Below the pieces are notes generated by a model that saw only the letters and a program-made list of their open reading frames with translations, was not told the origin of the DNA and searched no databases. The position numbers and the translations under genes were made by a program. Shown piece after piece: positions 8,380 through 17,421 of a DNA stretch of 64,000 nucleotides; position 1 is the stretch's first letter; each line of letters begins with the position of its first letter. Origin of the DNA: Arthrobacter cheniae (GTDB lineage Bacteria > Actinomycetota > Actinomycetes > Actinomycetales > Micrococcaceae); the NCBI RefSeq assembly GCF_003602275.1, contig NZ_QZVT01000002.1, forward strand, positions 372,001 through 436,000, read 5' to 3'.

Positions 8380-9198
8380 CTAGGACTGCCCTCCGGCAGC
8401 CTCTGCGACGACGTCGGCCTGCATGGCCCCAGGAACGCCGACCGGGTTCCGGACTCCAGTCCCCGGCGCCAAGCCCGTTCTGGTGCCGGCACCGGTGCCA
8501 TCGTCCACGCCCGGAGGGTCCGCCCGTGCTCCCGTGTACCGGTAGAGGCGCGGCGGCCTGTTCCGTCCTCCCTGGAGCACCTCGTCGGTCGGCGCGATGT
8601 CTTTGGCGGACCGGAATTGCCGTCGGAAGTTCGCCGGGTCGAGCTGCTTGCCGAGCACGGCCTCATAGACACCCCTCAGCTGCGCCAGCGTGAAACGATC
8701 ACCCAGGAAGTGGTAGGCGACCGAGCCGTACTCGATCTTGCCCCTCAGTCTTCCGAGTGCGTAGGCCACGATCTCGTCGTGGTCGAAGGCCAGCCCCGCG
8801 ACTTCGGACGCGCGGAACCACTGGACGTTCTCGGAGGCCCGTGCCAGGTCTGCCTGCTCCGGGCGGACGAGCGCCCAGTAGACGATCGACACGAGCCGTT
8901 GCGTGGCCGATCGATCCAGCCCTCCGAAGGCGTACAGCTGCTCGAGGTACGTGGGATCGAGGTCCGTGGTCTCCCGGAGGTTCCGCGCTGCGGCGTCCTG
9001 CAGGGACTCGCGGCCGTCCAGCGGACCTCCGGGAAGGGCCCATCTGCCCAGGTGCGGCTGGCGGATCCGGCGGACGAGAGGCAACCAGATCTCCGGGCGC
9101 CCGGTAGCCGTGTCGTCACGCAGCGCGAAGATGACAGTGGAGATCGCAAGGGACGGAGCCTGCACCTGCCGCTCCGACACATTGGCGGAACTGTCCAT
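8380..9198 (-). CDS. nrtR: NrtR-type Nudix-related transcriptional regulator of NAD metabolism
   Basis: A 272-residue protein in two parts. Residues about 15-150 are a Nudix-like domain in which the catalytic box is degenerate: the box starts with Gly-x5-Glu (GPLDGRE), but the Arg-Glu and Glu-Glu positions read RN and ET. Residues about 160-215 are a winged helix (FTLAQLRGVYEAVLGKQLDP, then NFRRQF). This is the NrtR layout, where loss of hydrolase residues leaves an ADP-ribose-sensing repressor. The start at 9198 follows GGAGGG; upstream in-frame ATGs would run through the palindrome at 9234-9252. A low-complexity Gly/Ala/Pro tail of about 45 residues ends the protein. It precedes nadABC in the same orientation. 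Confidence 0.88.
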   Translation of the reverse strand: MDSSANVSERQVQAPSLAISTVIFALRDDTATGRPEIWLPLVRRIRQPHLGRWALPGGPLDGRESLQDAAARNLRETTDLDPTYLEQLYAFGGLDRSATQRLVSIVYWALVRPEQADLARASENVQWFRASEVAGLAFDHDEIVAYALGRLRGKIEYGSVAYHFLGDRFTLAQLRGVYEAVLGKQLDPANFRRQFRSAKDIAPTDEVLQGGRNRPPRLYRYTGARADPPGVDDGTGAGTRTGLAPGTGVRNPVGVPGAMQADVVAEAAGGQS

Positions 9199-9233
9199 GA
9201 AGCCCTCCGGCCGGTCAACGACGCGTGTCTTGT

Positions 9234-9252
9234 TAAGGTCAGTTTGACTATA
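9234..9252 (-). promoter_or_regulatory. NrtR operator candidate overlapping the nrtR promoter
   Basis: An imperfect palindrome, TAAGGTC-AGTTT-GACTATA on the plus strand: GTC and GAC cores 5 nt apart with matching TA ends. It contains the minus-strand -10-like TATAGT (9247-9252) and ends 36 nt before the nrtR ATG, which fits autorepression. Binding by NrtR is inferred from position and symmetry. Confidence 0.5.
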
Positions 9253-9434
9253 ACTCATATCGAGGCGACAGCGTGAGCGAGGGCCGACGGCACTTGGCCC
9301 CCGCACCGCCGCCCCGCGTCATAACCGCGCTTCGGGTTGCCCCGAGGAGGAGGAGTGTCTAAAGTCACATGCGTCGGCCATTCGAGGCCGCGCGGCGGGG
9401 ATGTGTTCAAGGATGCACATGTCCCTGCCGCCCT

Positions 9435-9440
9435 TACCAT
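9435..9440 (+). promoter_or_regulatory. -10 element giving a leaderless mRNA
   Basis: TACCAT lies exactly 6 nt before the ATG at 9447, and no Shine-Dalgarno sequence is seen. Transcription would start at or next to the start codon. Confidence 0.5.
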
Positions 9441-9446
9441 AGGTCC

Positions 9447-10244
9447 ATGGACCACCACGCTGTACACGACGTCGAGGGTGTCGACCCACACCTGTCCATC
9501 ACCCGCAGCGATGCTCGCGATCCACGTCCGCTTCCCCCGGTCCTGCTGCTGCACGGCTTCGGATCCTCGTCGCAGCGGAACTGGGTCGACACCGGCTGGG
9601 TACGAGTCCTGAATGATGCCGGGCGCTCGGCCGTCATGGTCGACCTGCCCGCGCACGGGGACAGTGCTGCTCCCGCGGATGCCGGCGCCTATGCGCCGAG
9701 CAGGATCCGCGCGGACATCCTGCAGGCGCTCTTCGACGAACGCATCACCCCCCTGAGGGACGGCGAGCCCACCTCCGGCGTCGACGTCGTCGGATACTCG
9801 CTCGGGTCGCGACTGGCCTGGGAGTTCGGCGCCACGCAGCCGGAAACGGTCCGGCGGATGGTTCTCGGCGGGCCCGGAACGGCTGATCCGCTCGCCACCT
9901 TCGATCTCGCCGGCGCGGAGCGCTTCCTTGCCGGGGGGCCGGCGTCCCAGGACCCTACGACGGTCGACCTCCTGCGCATGGCTCAGGCCGTCCCTGACAA
10001 CGACCTCCCATCACTCCTGGCGCTTGTATCGGCCATCACCACGGAGCCCTTCGATCCGCAGGCAGCCGTACCGAAGATGCCGCTTCTCCTGGTCGCGGGC
10101 GATCAGGACGACTATGCAGGAGGCATCGACGACCTCCAGGACTGGGCCCCGAATGCCCGCATCACCCGTCTTCCGGGCAGGAACCACACCAACGCCATCA
10201 CCTCCCGGCTGTTCAAGGAAGCGGCGGTCGAATTCCTGGCCTGA
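9447..10244 (+). CDS. Alpha/beta hydrolase
   Basis: A 265-residue alpha/beta-hydrolase fold protein. Visible are the oxyanion-hole LLHGFGSSS, the DLPAHGDS loop, the nucleophile elbow GYSLGS (Ser), a C-terminal acid region near VAGDQDDYAG, and the catalytic His in GRNHTNAI. The substrate is not predictable. The ATG at 9447 (MDHHAVHD) is chosen over an in-frame ATG at 9369 because the extra residues are unlike the family and a TACCAT hexamer lies 6 nt before 9447. It diverges from nrtR and ends at the strong stem-loop at 10274-10307. Confidence 0.85.
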   Translation: MDHHAVHDVEGVDPHLSITRSDARDPRPLPPVLLLHGFGSSSQRNWVDTGWVRVLNDAGRSAVMVDLPAHGDSAAPADAGAYAPSRIRADILQALFDERITPLRDGEPTSGVDVVGYSLGSRLAWEFGATQPETVRRMVLGGPGTADPLATFDLAGAERFLAGGPASQDPTTVDLLRMAQAVPDNDLPSLLALVSAITTEPFDPQAAVPKMPLLLVAGDQDDYAGGIDDLQDWAPNARITRLPGRNHTNAITSRLFKEAAVEFLA

Positions 10245-10273
10245 CACCCGGTGTTGACGGCTCGGCGAGGTGC

Positions 10274-10307
10274 GCGCCGCTCCGGGAAATCGGCACCGGA
10301 GCGGCGC
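10274..10307 (+). terminator. Strong stem-loop terminator after the hydrolase gene
   Basis: A perfect 12-bp stem (GCGCCGCTCCGG / CCGGAGCGGCGC) with a 10-nt loop begins 30 nt after the stop codon. There is no long T-run, as is common in actinobacteria. A -10-like TATACT (10308-10313) follows at once and may start the kinase mRNA. Confidence 0.7.
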
Positions 10308-10313
10308 TATACT
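10308..10313 (+). promoter_or_regulatory. -10-like element upstream of the kinase gene
   Basis: TATACT abuts the terminator stem. With a 17-bp spacer the -35 position falls in the stem-loop and is poor. It gives a leader of about 70 nt before the kinase ATG. Confidence 0.35.
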
Positions 10314-10387
10314 GAGAACTGATCAGCCGCCTTACTCTGAGGCTCGGCGATGATCCATCATCACAACCTGTCACGGGAGGACACCCC

Positions 10388-11374
10388 ATGGATGTGCTCC
10401 TTGCTGACCGCTACCAGACCACCGACCTCCTCGGAGTGGGTGGGGCTGCTTCCGTCTACCGCGCCGTCGACCACAACCTCGGTCGCGATGTCGCGGTCAA
10501 GATCTTCAATCCGACGACGCCCGACGACGACGACTACCGGCGCCAGCACACGGAGACGATGCTGCTGTCGACGCTGAATCATCCCGGCCTCGTGACGCTG
10601 CATGACGCAGGTATCCACCAGGACCGGGATGGCCGCACCACCGGCTTCCTCGTCATGGAGCTCGTCGACGGCGAGGACCTCCGGCACCTGCTCAAGCGCG
10701 GAGCCCTTTCCGCAGTCGACGTCGCGCAGGTGGGTGCCGACCTCGCCGATGCCCTGGCCTACATCCACTCCGAGGGCGTTGTGCACCGCGACGTGAAGCC
10801 CGCCAACATACTGATGTTCCACAGCAGGGACAACAGCACCCGCCTGTATCCGAAGCTCACCGACTTCGGCATCGCACGCATGATCGACGCAACCATGGCG
10901 ACTGCTGCCGGTGCAACAATCGGGACCGCGAACTACCTCAGTCCCGAGCAGGCCAGGGGTGATGCGTTGGATGAGCGGAGCGACATCTACTCCCTCGGGC
11001 TCGTGCTCCTGGAGTGCCTCACTGGTGAAAAGGCCTTCTCGGGCCCTGCCGTCGAGGCTGCGCTAGCCCGCCTGCTGCGCGATCCGGAGGTGCCCGAGTC
11101 CCTGGGCGCGGACTGGAGCGATGTGTTGCATCGAATGACCTCACGGGATCCGACGGCACGGCCCTACGCCCACGACGTCGCCCTGCAGCTCCGAAGCTAT
11201 GCGGACGAGCACTTCGATCCGCCCCTCACCCCTGCTGATCAACCTCGGGCCGCGGGCACGCCCTCGTACTCCCGGGACGTGGACATGCTGACGCTCGAAG
11301 CCATCACAGGCGGCGTGATCACGGGCAATATCCACATCCCCGAGCCACCGGGCAGGGCTCCCCGCACCAGCTGA
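10388..11374 (+). CDS. Soluble serine/threonine protein kinase
   Basis: A 328-residue Hanks-type kinase. It has a Gly loop LGVGGAASVY (15-24), ATP-binding Lys38 in VAVKIF, catalytic HRDVKPANIL (133-142), DFG (159-161) with GIAR, and a TIGTANYLSPEQ activation segment (178-188) containing Thr residues. The kinase domain ends near residue 265. The remaining roughly 60 residues are a short polar tail without a membrane helix or PASTA repeats, so it is not a PknB-type cell-wall sensor. A GGGAGG ribosome site supports the ATG. Substrates are unknown; it stands alone between a hydrolase gene and a small convergent gene. Confidence 0.93.
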   Translation: MDVLLADRYQTTDLLGVGGAASVYRAVDHNLGRDVAVKIFNPTTPDDDDYRRQHTETMLLSTLNHPGLVTLHDAGIHQDRDGRTTGFLVMELVDGEDLRHLLKRGALSAVDVAQVGADLADALAYIHSEGVVHRDVKPANILMFHSRDNSTRLYPKLTDFGIARMIDATMATAAGATIGTANYLSPEQARGDALDERSDIYSLGLVLLECLTGEKAFSGPAVEAALARLLRDPEVPESLGADWSDVLHRMTSRDPTARPYAHDVALQLRSYADEHFDPPLTPADQPRAAGTPSYSRDVDMLTLEAITGGVITGNIHIPEPPGRAPRTS

Positions 11375-11415
11375 CAGCCGCGGGTGATGCATCCGCTGCT
11401 GCGGACGGGGCGCCC

Positions 11416-11574
11416 CTAGGCGCCGTCGTCGTCCTCTTCCGGTTCGAAATTGCTCGGCTCGTCCATCGTCCCGGCTGCGACCCCGTCAGCGCCCGCGGGG
11501 ATGGTTCCTTCGGGTCCCACGCCCTGCGAGTCCGCCTGATCGTCGTCGTTGCGGTTGGTTCCTTCGGTGCTCAT
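11416..11574 (-). CDS. Small acidic protein (52 residues)
   Basis: A short open frame starting MSTEGTNRNDD and ending with a Glu/Asp-rich tail (FEPEEDDDGA). A strong AGGAGG lies 5 nt before the ATG at 11574, which argues that it is translated. About 13 of the 52 residues are Asp or Glu and there are only one Arg and no Lys, so the protein is strongly acidic and probably disordered. No domain is recognised. It is convergent with the kinase gene and upstream of no obvious partner. Similar tiny acidic proteins are annotated as hypothetical in related genera; I assign no function. Confidence 0.6.
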   Translation of the reverse strand: MSTEGTNRNDDDQADSQGVGPEGTIPAGADGVAAGTMDEPSNFEPEEDDDGA

Positions 11575-11662
11575 GTGTCCTCCTGCTGATCGGCCGTGCT
11601 CCGATCCTAGGCGCGGCGGTAACCGATGAACAGTCGGTTGATGACCCGAGGTCGACTCGTGG

Positions 11663-13009
11663 TCAGGCTGCGCTGACGCGACGGAGAGCGATGGCGGACA
11701 GCGCCCCGATCAGCAGCAGGATTCCGGCTGCCACGCCCGGCACCATCGCGGCACCTGCAGCGCCGCCCGCTTGGGCGAGAGTACCGGCGAGCGCTGACCC
11801 GACCGCCGTGCCTGCCACGATGCCGCTCGCGAGGAACGTCATGACGGTGCCGAGGCGATGAGCCGGTGCCACTGCGGAGCCGATGGAGAAGATGGTGACC
11901 ATGGCGGGTCCGACGAAGAGTCCCAGGATCAGCAGGACCACCACCATGACGGCGATCGACACGGGCAGGGCGAGCGCGGCCGCGGCACCGGTCATCGCCG
12001 CTGCCGACACCATCCAGCGGCTCGTGTGACGGAAGCGCGGCGACCAGTAGGCTACCGACAGTGCGGCGATGGCGGAACTCGACCCCATGACGGCATACAG
12101 CAGACCGGAAGATTCGGCAGCGCCGAACTCGCCGGTGAAGGCGGTGAGGAAGGTCTGCGTGGAACCGAAGAAGCTGCCCATGGCGACCATGCCTGCAACG
12201 GGGAGCAGCACGAGGGCCGGACCGAGACGCGGAACCGACGCGCCCGTTCCATCCTGCCCGAGGGCTCCACCATCGGCGTCCACCTGGGACTCCACGAGCC
12301 GACCCGCATCGCTGAAGGCAACAGTGGGATGCACGGCGAAGGCGCAGACGAAAGTGATGGTGAGTGCGGCGGCGAGGGCCAGCGGAAGCCATGGTGCGAT
12401 CAGGCTCGCAAGCAGCCCGACGAGTGCCGGGCCGAGGACGAACGTCAGCTCATCGGCGGTGCCTTCATAGGACAGTGCTGTGTCCAGGGCAGATCGGGGA
12501 CTCCTGCGGGTCATGGCCATCCACCGCACGCGGGCGAGCGGGCCGACCTGCGGGCAGGTGAATCCCATGGCGAGGGACGATACGAGGACGAGTGCGAGAG
12601 CCCGACCGGTGAAGCCGGCGCTGGTCGATGTCACGACCAGCAGGGCCGCGATGGCCAGGGTATTGAGCACCGCCGACACGAGCAGGACGATCCGCTGGCC
12701 ACGCTTGTCGGCGAGGAATCCGAGCAGGGGTGCTCCGAGGGCGGATCCGAGACCGACGGCACCCGCTGCGAAGCCTCCAACCGCATAGGAACCGCTGGCG
12801 GTGGTGACGAGCGTGAGAGCTCCGACCGCGAGCATCGCCAGGGGAAGCCGGGCGAAGAGGCCGAGAACGAGGAAAGAAGTTCCTGCCAGCTGCGGGAGGA
12901 CACCGAACTTGCCCAACCGGGATCGTCGAGGTGCTTCGGCGGTCGATGCAGGGGATGTGTCCGGGGATGGGACAGGACTCGGCGAGGCCGGTGTGGGGTT
13001 CTTGTACAT
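11663..13009 (-). CDS. Major facilitator superfamily (MFS) permease
   Basis: A 448-residue protein with about 12 hydrophobic segments in two halves, separated by a hydrophilic loop near residues 235-265. The first 30 residues are a Ser/Pro-rich cytoplasmic lead. After TM2 there is a typical MFS loop, LGFLADKRGQR (Gly-x3-Asp-x-Arg-Gly). It is probably a proton-coupled exporter of an unknown small molecule. The ATG at 13009 has GGAAAG upstream. It is transcribed in the same direction as sbcC, but a stem-loop at 13032-13057 separates them. Confidence 0.88.
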   Translation of the reverse strand: MYKNPTPASPSPVPSPDTSPASTAEAPRRSRLGKFGVLPQLAGTSFLVLGLFARLPLAMLAVGALTLVTTASGSYAVGGFAAGAVGLGSALGAPLLGFLADKRGQRIVLLVSAVLNTLAIAALLVVTSTSAGFTGRALALVLVSSLAMGFTCPQVGPLARVRWMAMTRRSPRSALDTALSYEGTADELTFVLGPALVGLLASLIAPWLPLALAAALTITFVCAFAVHPTVAFSDAGRLVESQVDADGGALGQDGTGASVPRLGPALVLLPVAGMVAMGSFFGSTQTFLTAFTGEFGAAESSGLLYAVMGSSSAIAALSVAYWSPRFRHTSRWMVSAAAMTGAAAALALPVSIAVMVVVLLILGLFVGPAMVTIFSIGSAVAPAHRLGTVMTFLASGIVAGTAVGSALAGTLAQAGGAAGAAMVPGVAAGILLLIGALSAIALRRVSAA

Positions 13010-13031
13010 GTACTTTCCGGGTGCGCGAAAC

Positions 13032-13057
13032 GCGCATCGTCCCCCCTCCCGATGCGC
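13032..13057 (-). terminator. Stem-loop between sbcC and the MFS gene
   Basis: GCGCATCG / CGATGCGC forms an 8-bp perfect stem with a 10-nt C-rich loop, 24 nt after the sbcC stop on the minus strand. It probably ends the sbcDC mRNA. Confidence 0.45.
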
Positions 13058-13080
13058 CCGACCCGGTAACGCATGAAATT

Positions 13081-16000
13081 TTACACGCTCACACGCCGCT
13101 CCACATAGTGCAGACTCGAACCCTGCCTGCCTTTCACGACCTGCAGTTGCGCACTGATGCGCTGCTTGAGTTCAGGCACGTGGCTGACGAGTCCGATGAC
13201 CCGCCCCCCACTCCTCAAGCCCTCGAGAGCGTCCATCACCTGCTCGAGGGCCTGGTCGTCCAGCGAGCCGAACCCTTCGTCCACGAACAGCGTCTCGATG
13301 TCGAGTCCACCTGCCTCCTGCTGCACCACGTCAGCCAGCCCGAGCGCGAGCGCCAGGGACGCCATGAAGGACTCTCCACCGGAGAGCGTCGATGTGTCCC
13401 GTCGATTGCCCGTCCACCCGTCGATCACATCGAGGCCGAGGCCCGACCGCTTGTTCCCCGCCGTGGCATCGCTGTGGACGAGCTGGTACCGCCCGTCGGA
13501 CATCTGGAGTAGCCGCTCGGTCGCGGCGGCCGCGACCTGCTCGAGGCGGGACGCGAGCACATACGTCGCGAGGGACATCTTGTACAGGTTCTCACCGCCT
13601 CCGCGCGTGGTGTCGGCTATGGCCGAGGTGAGGTGCGCCCGCTCCCTCAGCGGTGCGATGGTGCGTTCACGGTCGGACAGCTCTCGGGCGTAGGTCTCGA
13701 GCTGCACCACGGAGTGCCCCAATACCTCGGCGCTGATGCCTGCCCGGTGGGCGCGGGTCCGAAGATCTGCCGCTGCTGCTGCCGCATCGCGTTCGTCGTC
13801 GTCGGATGGCGAAGTCAGGCCGTTCTCCTCCTCCCGCAGGCACTCCCTGATGTCCTCGGAGTCCCACTCCGCGTCAAGGCGGTGACCCTGGATCTCGTGG
13901 TCCCTGACGGATTGCATGTGCCGGGCGTGACGGTCCTCCGGCAACAATGCTGCTCGTACATCAGCCGCCGAGGTGAACGGCGTGCTGCCCAGCGCCTGCT
14001 CGAGCCGCTGTCGGCTCTCCTGCAGCGCAGTCGTCGCCCGGTCCAGAGCATCGAGCGCGCTCCGGGCGCACTCGATCCTCTCGGCGGCGCGCTGCACCTC
14101 GTCCACACGGTCCGCCAGGGACGCAGCCCCTGCCTGCAGTCCCTCCAGTCTTCGGGCCAGCATGGCGTCCTGGTCGGTCAGCGATGCCCGGCGCTTCTCC
14201 ACCTCGCTCCGCTCGTGACGCAGGACGTCCCGCAGTGCCCGCAACCGCTCCTCCTCCTCGGTCGCGCGCACAATCCGCTCTTCGACGGAAACACACTCCG
14301 CCTGCGCCGCCTCCGTCCGGTCCACCCTGAGACGGGCGGCGCGGGTCGAGGAGGCAACGTCCTCGGGAACTCTGGCGCCTCCACGAGCCGCGAGATCAGC
14401 CAGTTCGAGCCGGATGCGGTCCCTTGCCTCCCGGGCGGCCTGCAGGGCGGTTTCGGCATCGGCCTGTTGCCGGCGCGCGGACTGCTCCTCCGCGAGGGTG
14501 ACGCGGTCACCGCCGGGCGATGTCACAGGAGCCGGATGCTCCTCGCTACCGCAGACCGGGCAGGGCTGTCCCTCCTCGAGTCGTTCCGCAAGCTCCTCCG
14601 CGGCCTGCTCGAGCCGGAGTTGCAGCTTGTGCAGCCATTCCTCCTTCAAGGCGAGAAAACGCTCCGACGCGAGGACGTACTCCGCTTCAGCCACGCCCCG
14701 ACGCTCCTCGGCAATGCCATGCTGCCGGACGATATCCTCCGCAGCGACTGCCGCGGCGAGTTCGGCGCGGACATGCGTGAGGCCATCGGCGGCCAGCCGC
14801 AGGGGTACCAGGCTGTCGGAGTCCTCCGCGCGCCGGCGCTGCAGCGCACTGATCCCTCCGTCCGCCTCGTCGATCCGTCCGTCGAGGCGGCCGACCTCCG
14901 TCGTCAAGCCGCCGAGTTCACGTCGCACGTCGATCAGCCGCTGTTCCTCCGGCAGCGCAGCACGCAGGACTGCCAACGCTGACGAGGACGCTTCGCAGGC
15001 CGCCGTGAGGGCTTCCCTCGGTCGCTCGGAGGAGTCAGTGCCAGGACCGAGCAGACGGAAGTCCAGATACTCTCCGGCGACACGGTCTGCCTCAACACGG
15101 CGCCGGGCATCTTCCTCACCCGTCTGTGCACGTTCCAGCTCCGAGGTCGCCTCGTCGCTCAACCGGAGAAGGGCAGCAAGCCCCTGCGCCTGATCATGAC
15201 GGCGCGTCTGCTCCACCAGGCGCGCGATGCCCTCCGTTCGGCTCTCATGCTCCCGGCGTCGCCGCCGGAGCTGCGCAAGGGCTTCGAAGCGGAGCCGACG
15301 TCGGCTGATGCTTGCCAGCGAGCCATCGGCGAGCGCACTCTTCTCAGCAAGCTCCGTGTTCTCCGCGGCCGCCACCTCCCATCGGTCGCGCAGCGCCTCC
15401 GTAAGCGCATGCACCTCTCCATCCCGCTCCTCCGGGGACATGGTTCCGATGACTTTGTCTGCCGCACCGGGTGCATCGTCAGGGGGAGTTGCCGTTGTCA
15501 TGCCCAGACCGTGCCGCTCGGCTTCATCCGCCGCCCGGAGGAAGAGATGCCGCTGCTTGCCCTCCTCCTCGGCCAGCTCCCGGGACGACCGCTGGCTCTC
15601 CTCGGCGAACAACCGTTCGAGGTCCTCGAAGCGGACCGTCGAGAAAAGACGCTGCAGCAGTTCACGCCGTGGCTTTGCGTCGGCCCGCAGGAACGCCGCG
15701 AACTCACCCTGAGGGAGCATCACCACCTTGGTGAACTGCTCCTTGTCCATGCCGAGCAGGGATTGCAGTTCCAGCCCCGCCTCGTCACTCCGTGCAGACT
15801 TCTGCACCCACTCGGAGCCGATCCGCTCGCTGAGCAGGGTGCGCGCCTGCTCCGTCGTGGTGCCACTCCCCCGGCGCGCCGGCCGCTCCCAGGCCGGTGA
15901 CCGCACGACCCGGAAGCGACGATCGGCGACGGAGAACTCCAGGGAGACCTCAGGGGCCACCGACTCCGCCGCGTGATCGCTCCGGAGTCGCTTGGCTCCC

Positions 16001-16182
16001 TGTCGTGCGCCCGGAACTGAACCGTAGAGCGCGAAGCACACAGCGTCCAGCACGCTGGATTTGCCGGCCCCGGTTGGGCCGTTCAGCAGGAACAGTCCCT
16101 GACTCGACAGGGCGTCGAAGTCGACGACCTGGCGGTCGGCGAACGGGCCGAACGCCTGGATCTCGAGGTTGTGGATTCTCAC
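13081..16182 (-). CDS. sbcC: SbcC, ATPase subunit of the SbcCD nuclease
   Basis: A 1033-residue SMC/Rad50-like ATPase. With SbcD it opens hairpin and protein-blocked DNA ends. The N-terminus has MRIHNLEIQAFGPFADRQ and Walker A GPTGAGKSSVLDAV. Long Glu/Arg/Ala-rich coiled coils flank a zinc hook CPVCGSEEHP near residue 535. The C-terminal ATPase half carries LSGGESFMASLALALGLADV and Walker B LFVDEGFGSLD. The GTG start at 16182 has AGGACGG 5 nt upstream and lies 9 nt after sbcD, so the two are one operon. The length is normal for actinobacterial SbcC. Confidence 0.96.
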   Translation of the reverse strand: MRIHNLEIQAFGPFADRQVVDFDALSSQGLFLLNGPTGAGKSSVLDAVCFALYGSVPGARQGAKRLRSDHAAESVAPEVSLEFSVADRRFRVVRSPAWERPARRGSGTTTEQARTLLSERIGSEWVQKSARSDEAGLELQSLLGMDKEQFTKVVMLPQGEFAAFLRADAKPRRELLQRLFSTVRFEDLERLFAEESQRSSRELAEEEGKQRHLFLRAADEAERHGLGMTTATPPDDAPGAADKVIGTMSPEERDGEVHALTEALRDRWEVAAAENTELAEKSALADGSLASISRRRLRFEALAQLRRRRREHESRTEGIARLVEQTRRHDQAQGLAALLRLSDEATSELERAQTGEEDARRRVEADRVAGEYLDFRLLGPGTDSSERPREALTAACEASSSALAVLRAALPEEQRLIDVRRELGGLTTEVGRLDGRIDEADGGISALQRRRAEDSDSLVPLRLAADGLTHVRAELAAAVAAEDIVRQHGIAEERRGVAEAEYVLASERFLALKEEWLHKLQLRLEQAAEELAERLEEGQPCPVCGSEEHPAPVTSPGGDRVTLAEEQSARRQQADAETALQAAREARDRIRLELADLAARGGARVPEDVASSTRAARLRVDRTEAAQAECVSVEERIVRATEEEERLRALRDVLRHERSEVEKRRASLTDQDAMLARRLEGLQAGAASLADRVDEVQRAAERIECARSALDALDRATTALQESRQRLEQALGSTPFTSAADVRAALLPEDRHARHMQSVRDHEIQGHRLDAEWDSEDIRECLREEENGLTSPSDDDERDAAAAAADLRTRAHRAGISAEVLGHSVVQLETYARELSDRERTIAPLRERAHLTSAIADTTRGGGENLYKMSLATYVLASRLEQVAAAATERLLQMSDGRYQLVHSDATAGNKRSGLGLDVIDGWTGNRRDTSTLSGGESFMASLALALGLADVVQQEAGGLDIETLFVDEGFGSLDDQALEQVMDALEGLRSGGRVIGLVSHVPELKQRISAQLQVVKGRQGSSLHYVERRVSV

Positions 16183-16191
16183 AAAGCCGTC

Positions 16192-17355
16192 CTATCGCTC
16201 GTGCGCGAGGCTCAGCGCGGAATCGACGGTCGACCGGATGAGCGCCTCTTCCCCCGCCGACGCGGCGCGGCCGCGTACGTGATGCAGGAAACCACTGCAG
16301 ATGTCGGCATCGTCCCGTGCCTCCGCCATGCGCTGGCTGTAGGTCCGTGCGTCCTCCCGCTCTCCGCCCTCGGGCGCGAAGGCGAGGACGAGGGTATCGG
16401 GGAATCTCGTCCGGAGGCGTTCCATGGCTCGTGCCGGCCGCTCCCTGTCCGTCAGCGTGATGTGGCAGTAGGCGTTCTGGGCCGATCGGAGGTCCTCGCG
16501 GATCAGGAGGTCCTCGAGCGGGCCCCGCAGAACGGCGAGGTCACGTGGCGCCGGCCACTCGATGGCGCGAACCATGCCGATGCCGTTCTCCGTCGCCTCG
16601 ATGAGCCAGGCACCCTTGGTCTGGTTCACCTCCGAGAAGGAGTAGGCAAGGGGCGATCCCGAGTAGCGCACGCTGTCGGAGAGTTTCTGCCTCCCGTGCA
16701 GGTGCCCGAGCGCTGCGTAGTCGAAGCCATCGAAGAGGGAGAGGGGGACGGAGCCGAGGCCGCCGATGGCGAGGTCGCGCTCACTGTCAGAACCCGCACC
16801 ACCTGCAGCAAAGGTATGCGCCATGACGATCGACACCACGCGGCGCTCGGAAGCCCGCTGGGCGATGTCCGCGCGGACCCGGTCGAGTGCCGCCGTCGTG
16901 ACGGCCGTGTGCGTGCTTGCCTGCGCCTGGAGGATCTCGGCGACGACGCGCGGCTCCAGGTACGGGACGCCGTAGATGGCGAGCTCTGCACCTGCTCCGA
17001 GTGTACGCACGACCGGCGTCCCGATGTCCTCGATGCGCGTACGCAGGTGCACTCCGCCTCGCGCCAGGATCCGTCCGCCGAATCCCAGCCGCGTCGCGGA
17101 ATCGTGGTTCCCGCTACTGACGACGACGTGCGCTCCGGCCACGGTCAGCCGATCGAGGGCGTCATCGAAGAGGGCGACGACGTCGACGCCGGGCAGTGCC
17201 CGGTCGTACACGTCCCCGGTAATGAGGACGACATCGACCCCCTCCTCGCGGACCGTCTTCTCGAGGTTGTCGATGAAGATCCGCTGGGAGTCGAGCATCC
17301 CGGTGCCGTGGAACGATCGGCCCAGGTGCCAGTCCGACGTGTGGAGGATCTTCAT
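16192..17355 (-). CDS. sbcD: SbcD, nuclease subunit of SbcCD
   Basis: A 387-residue Mre11-family metallophosphoesterase with 3'-5' exonuclease and hairpin endonuclease activity when paired with SbcC. Metal-binding motifs are in order: SDWHLGRSFHG near the start, ITGDVYDRALPG, SSGNHDSATRL, VMAHTFAAGG and GHLHGRQ. I start at the ATG at 17355 (MKILHTSDWHLG), the conserved N-terminus; a minus-strand TAGCGT lies 7 nt before it, so the mRNA may be leaderless. An upstream start at 17385 would add 10 non-conserved residues. It is the first gene of the sbcDC operon. Confidence 0.95.
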   Translation of the reverse strand: MKILHTSDWHLGRSFHGTGMLDSQRIFIDNLEKTVREEGVDVVLITGDVYDRALPGVDVVALFDDALDRLTVAGAHVVVSSGNHDSATRLGFGGRILARGGVHLRTRIEDIGTPVVRTLGAGAELAIYGVPYLEPRVVAEILQAQASTHTAVTTAALDRVRADIAQRASERRVVSIVMAHTFAAGGAGSDSERDLAIGGLGSVPLSLFDGFDYAALGHLHGRQKLSDSVRYSGSPLAYSFSEVNQTKGAWLIEATENGIGMVRAIEWPAPRDLAVLRGPLEDLLIREDLRSAQNAYCHITLTDRERPARAMERLRTRFPDTLVLAFAPEGGEREDARTYSQRMAEARDDADICSGFLHHVRGRAASAGEEALIRSTVDSALSLAHER

Positions 17356-17421
17356 GATTTTCACGCTACCGCCGCTCGCCGACATTCCGCGAACCAGCGC
17401 GCGGCGGGCCGCGAAAGGACG

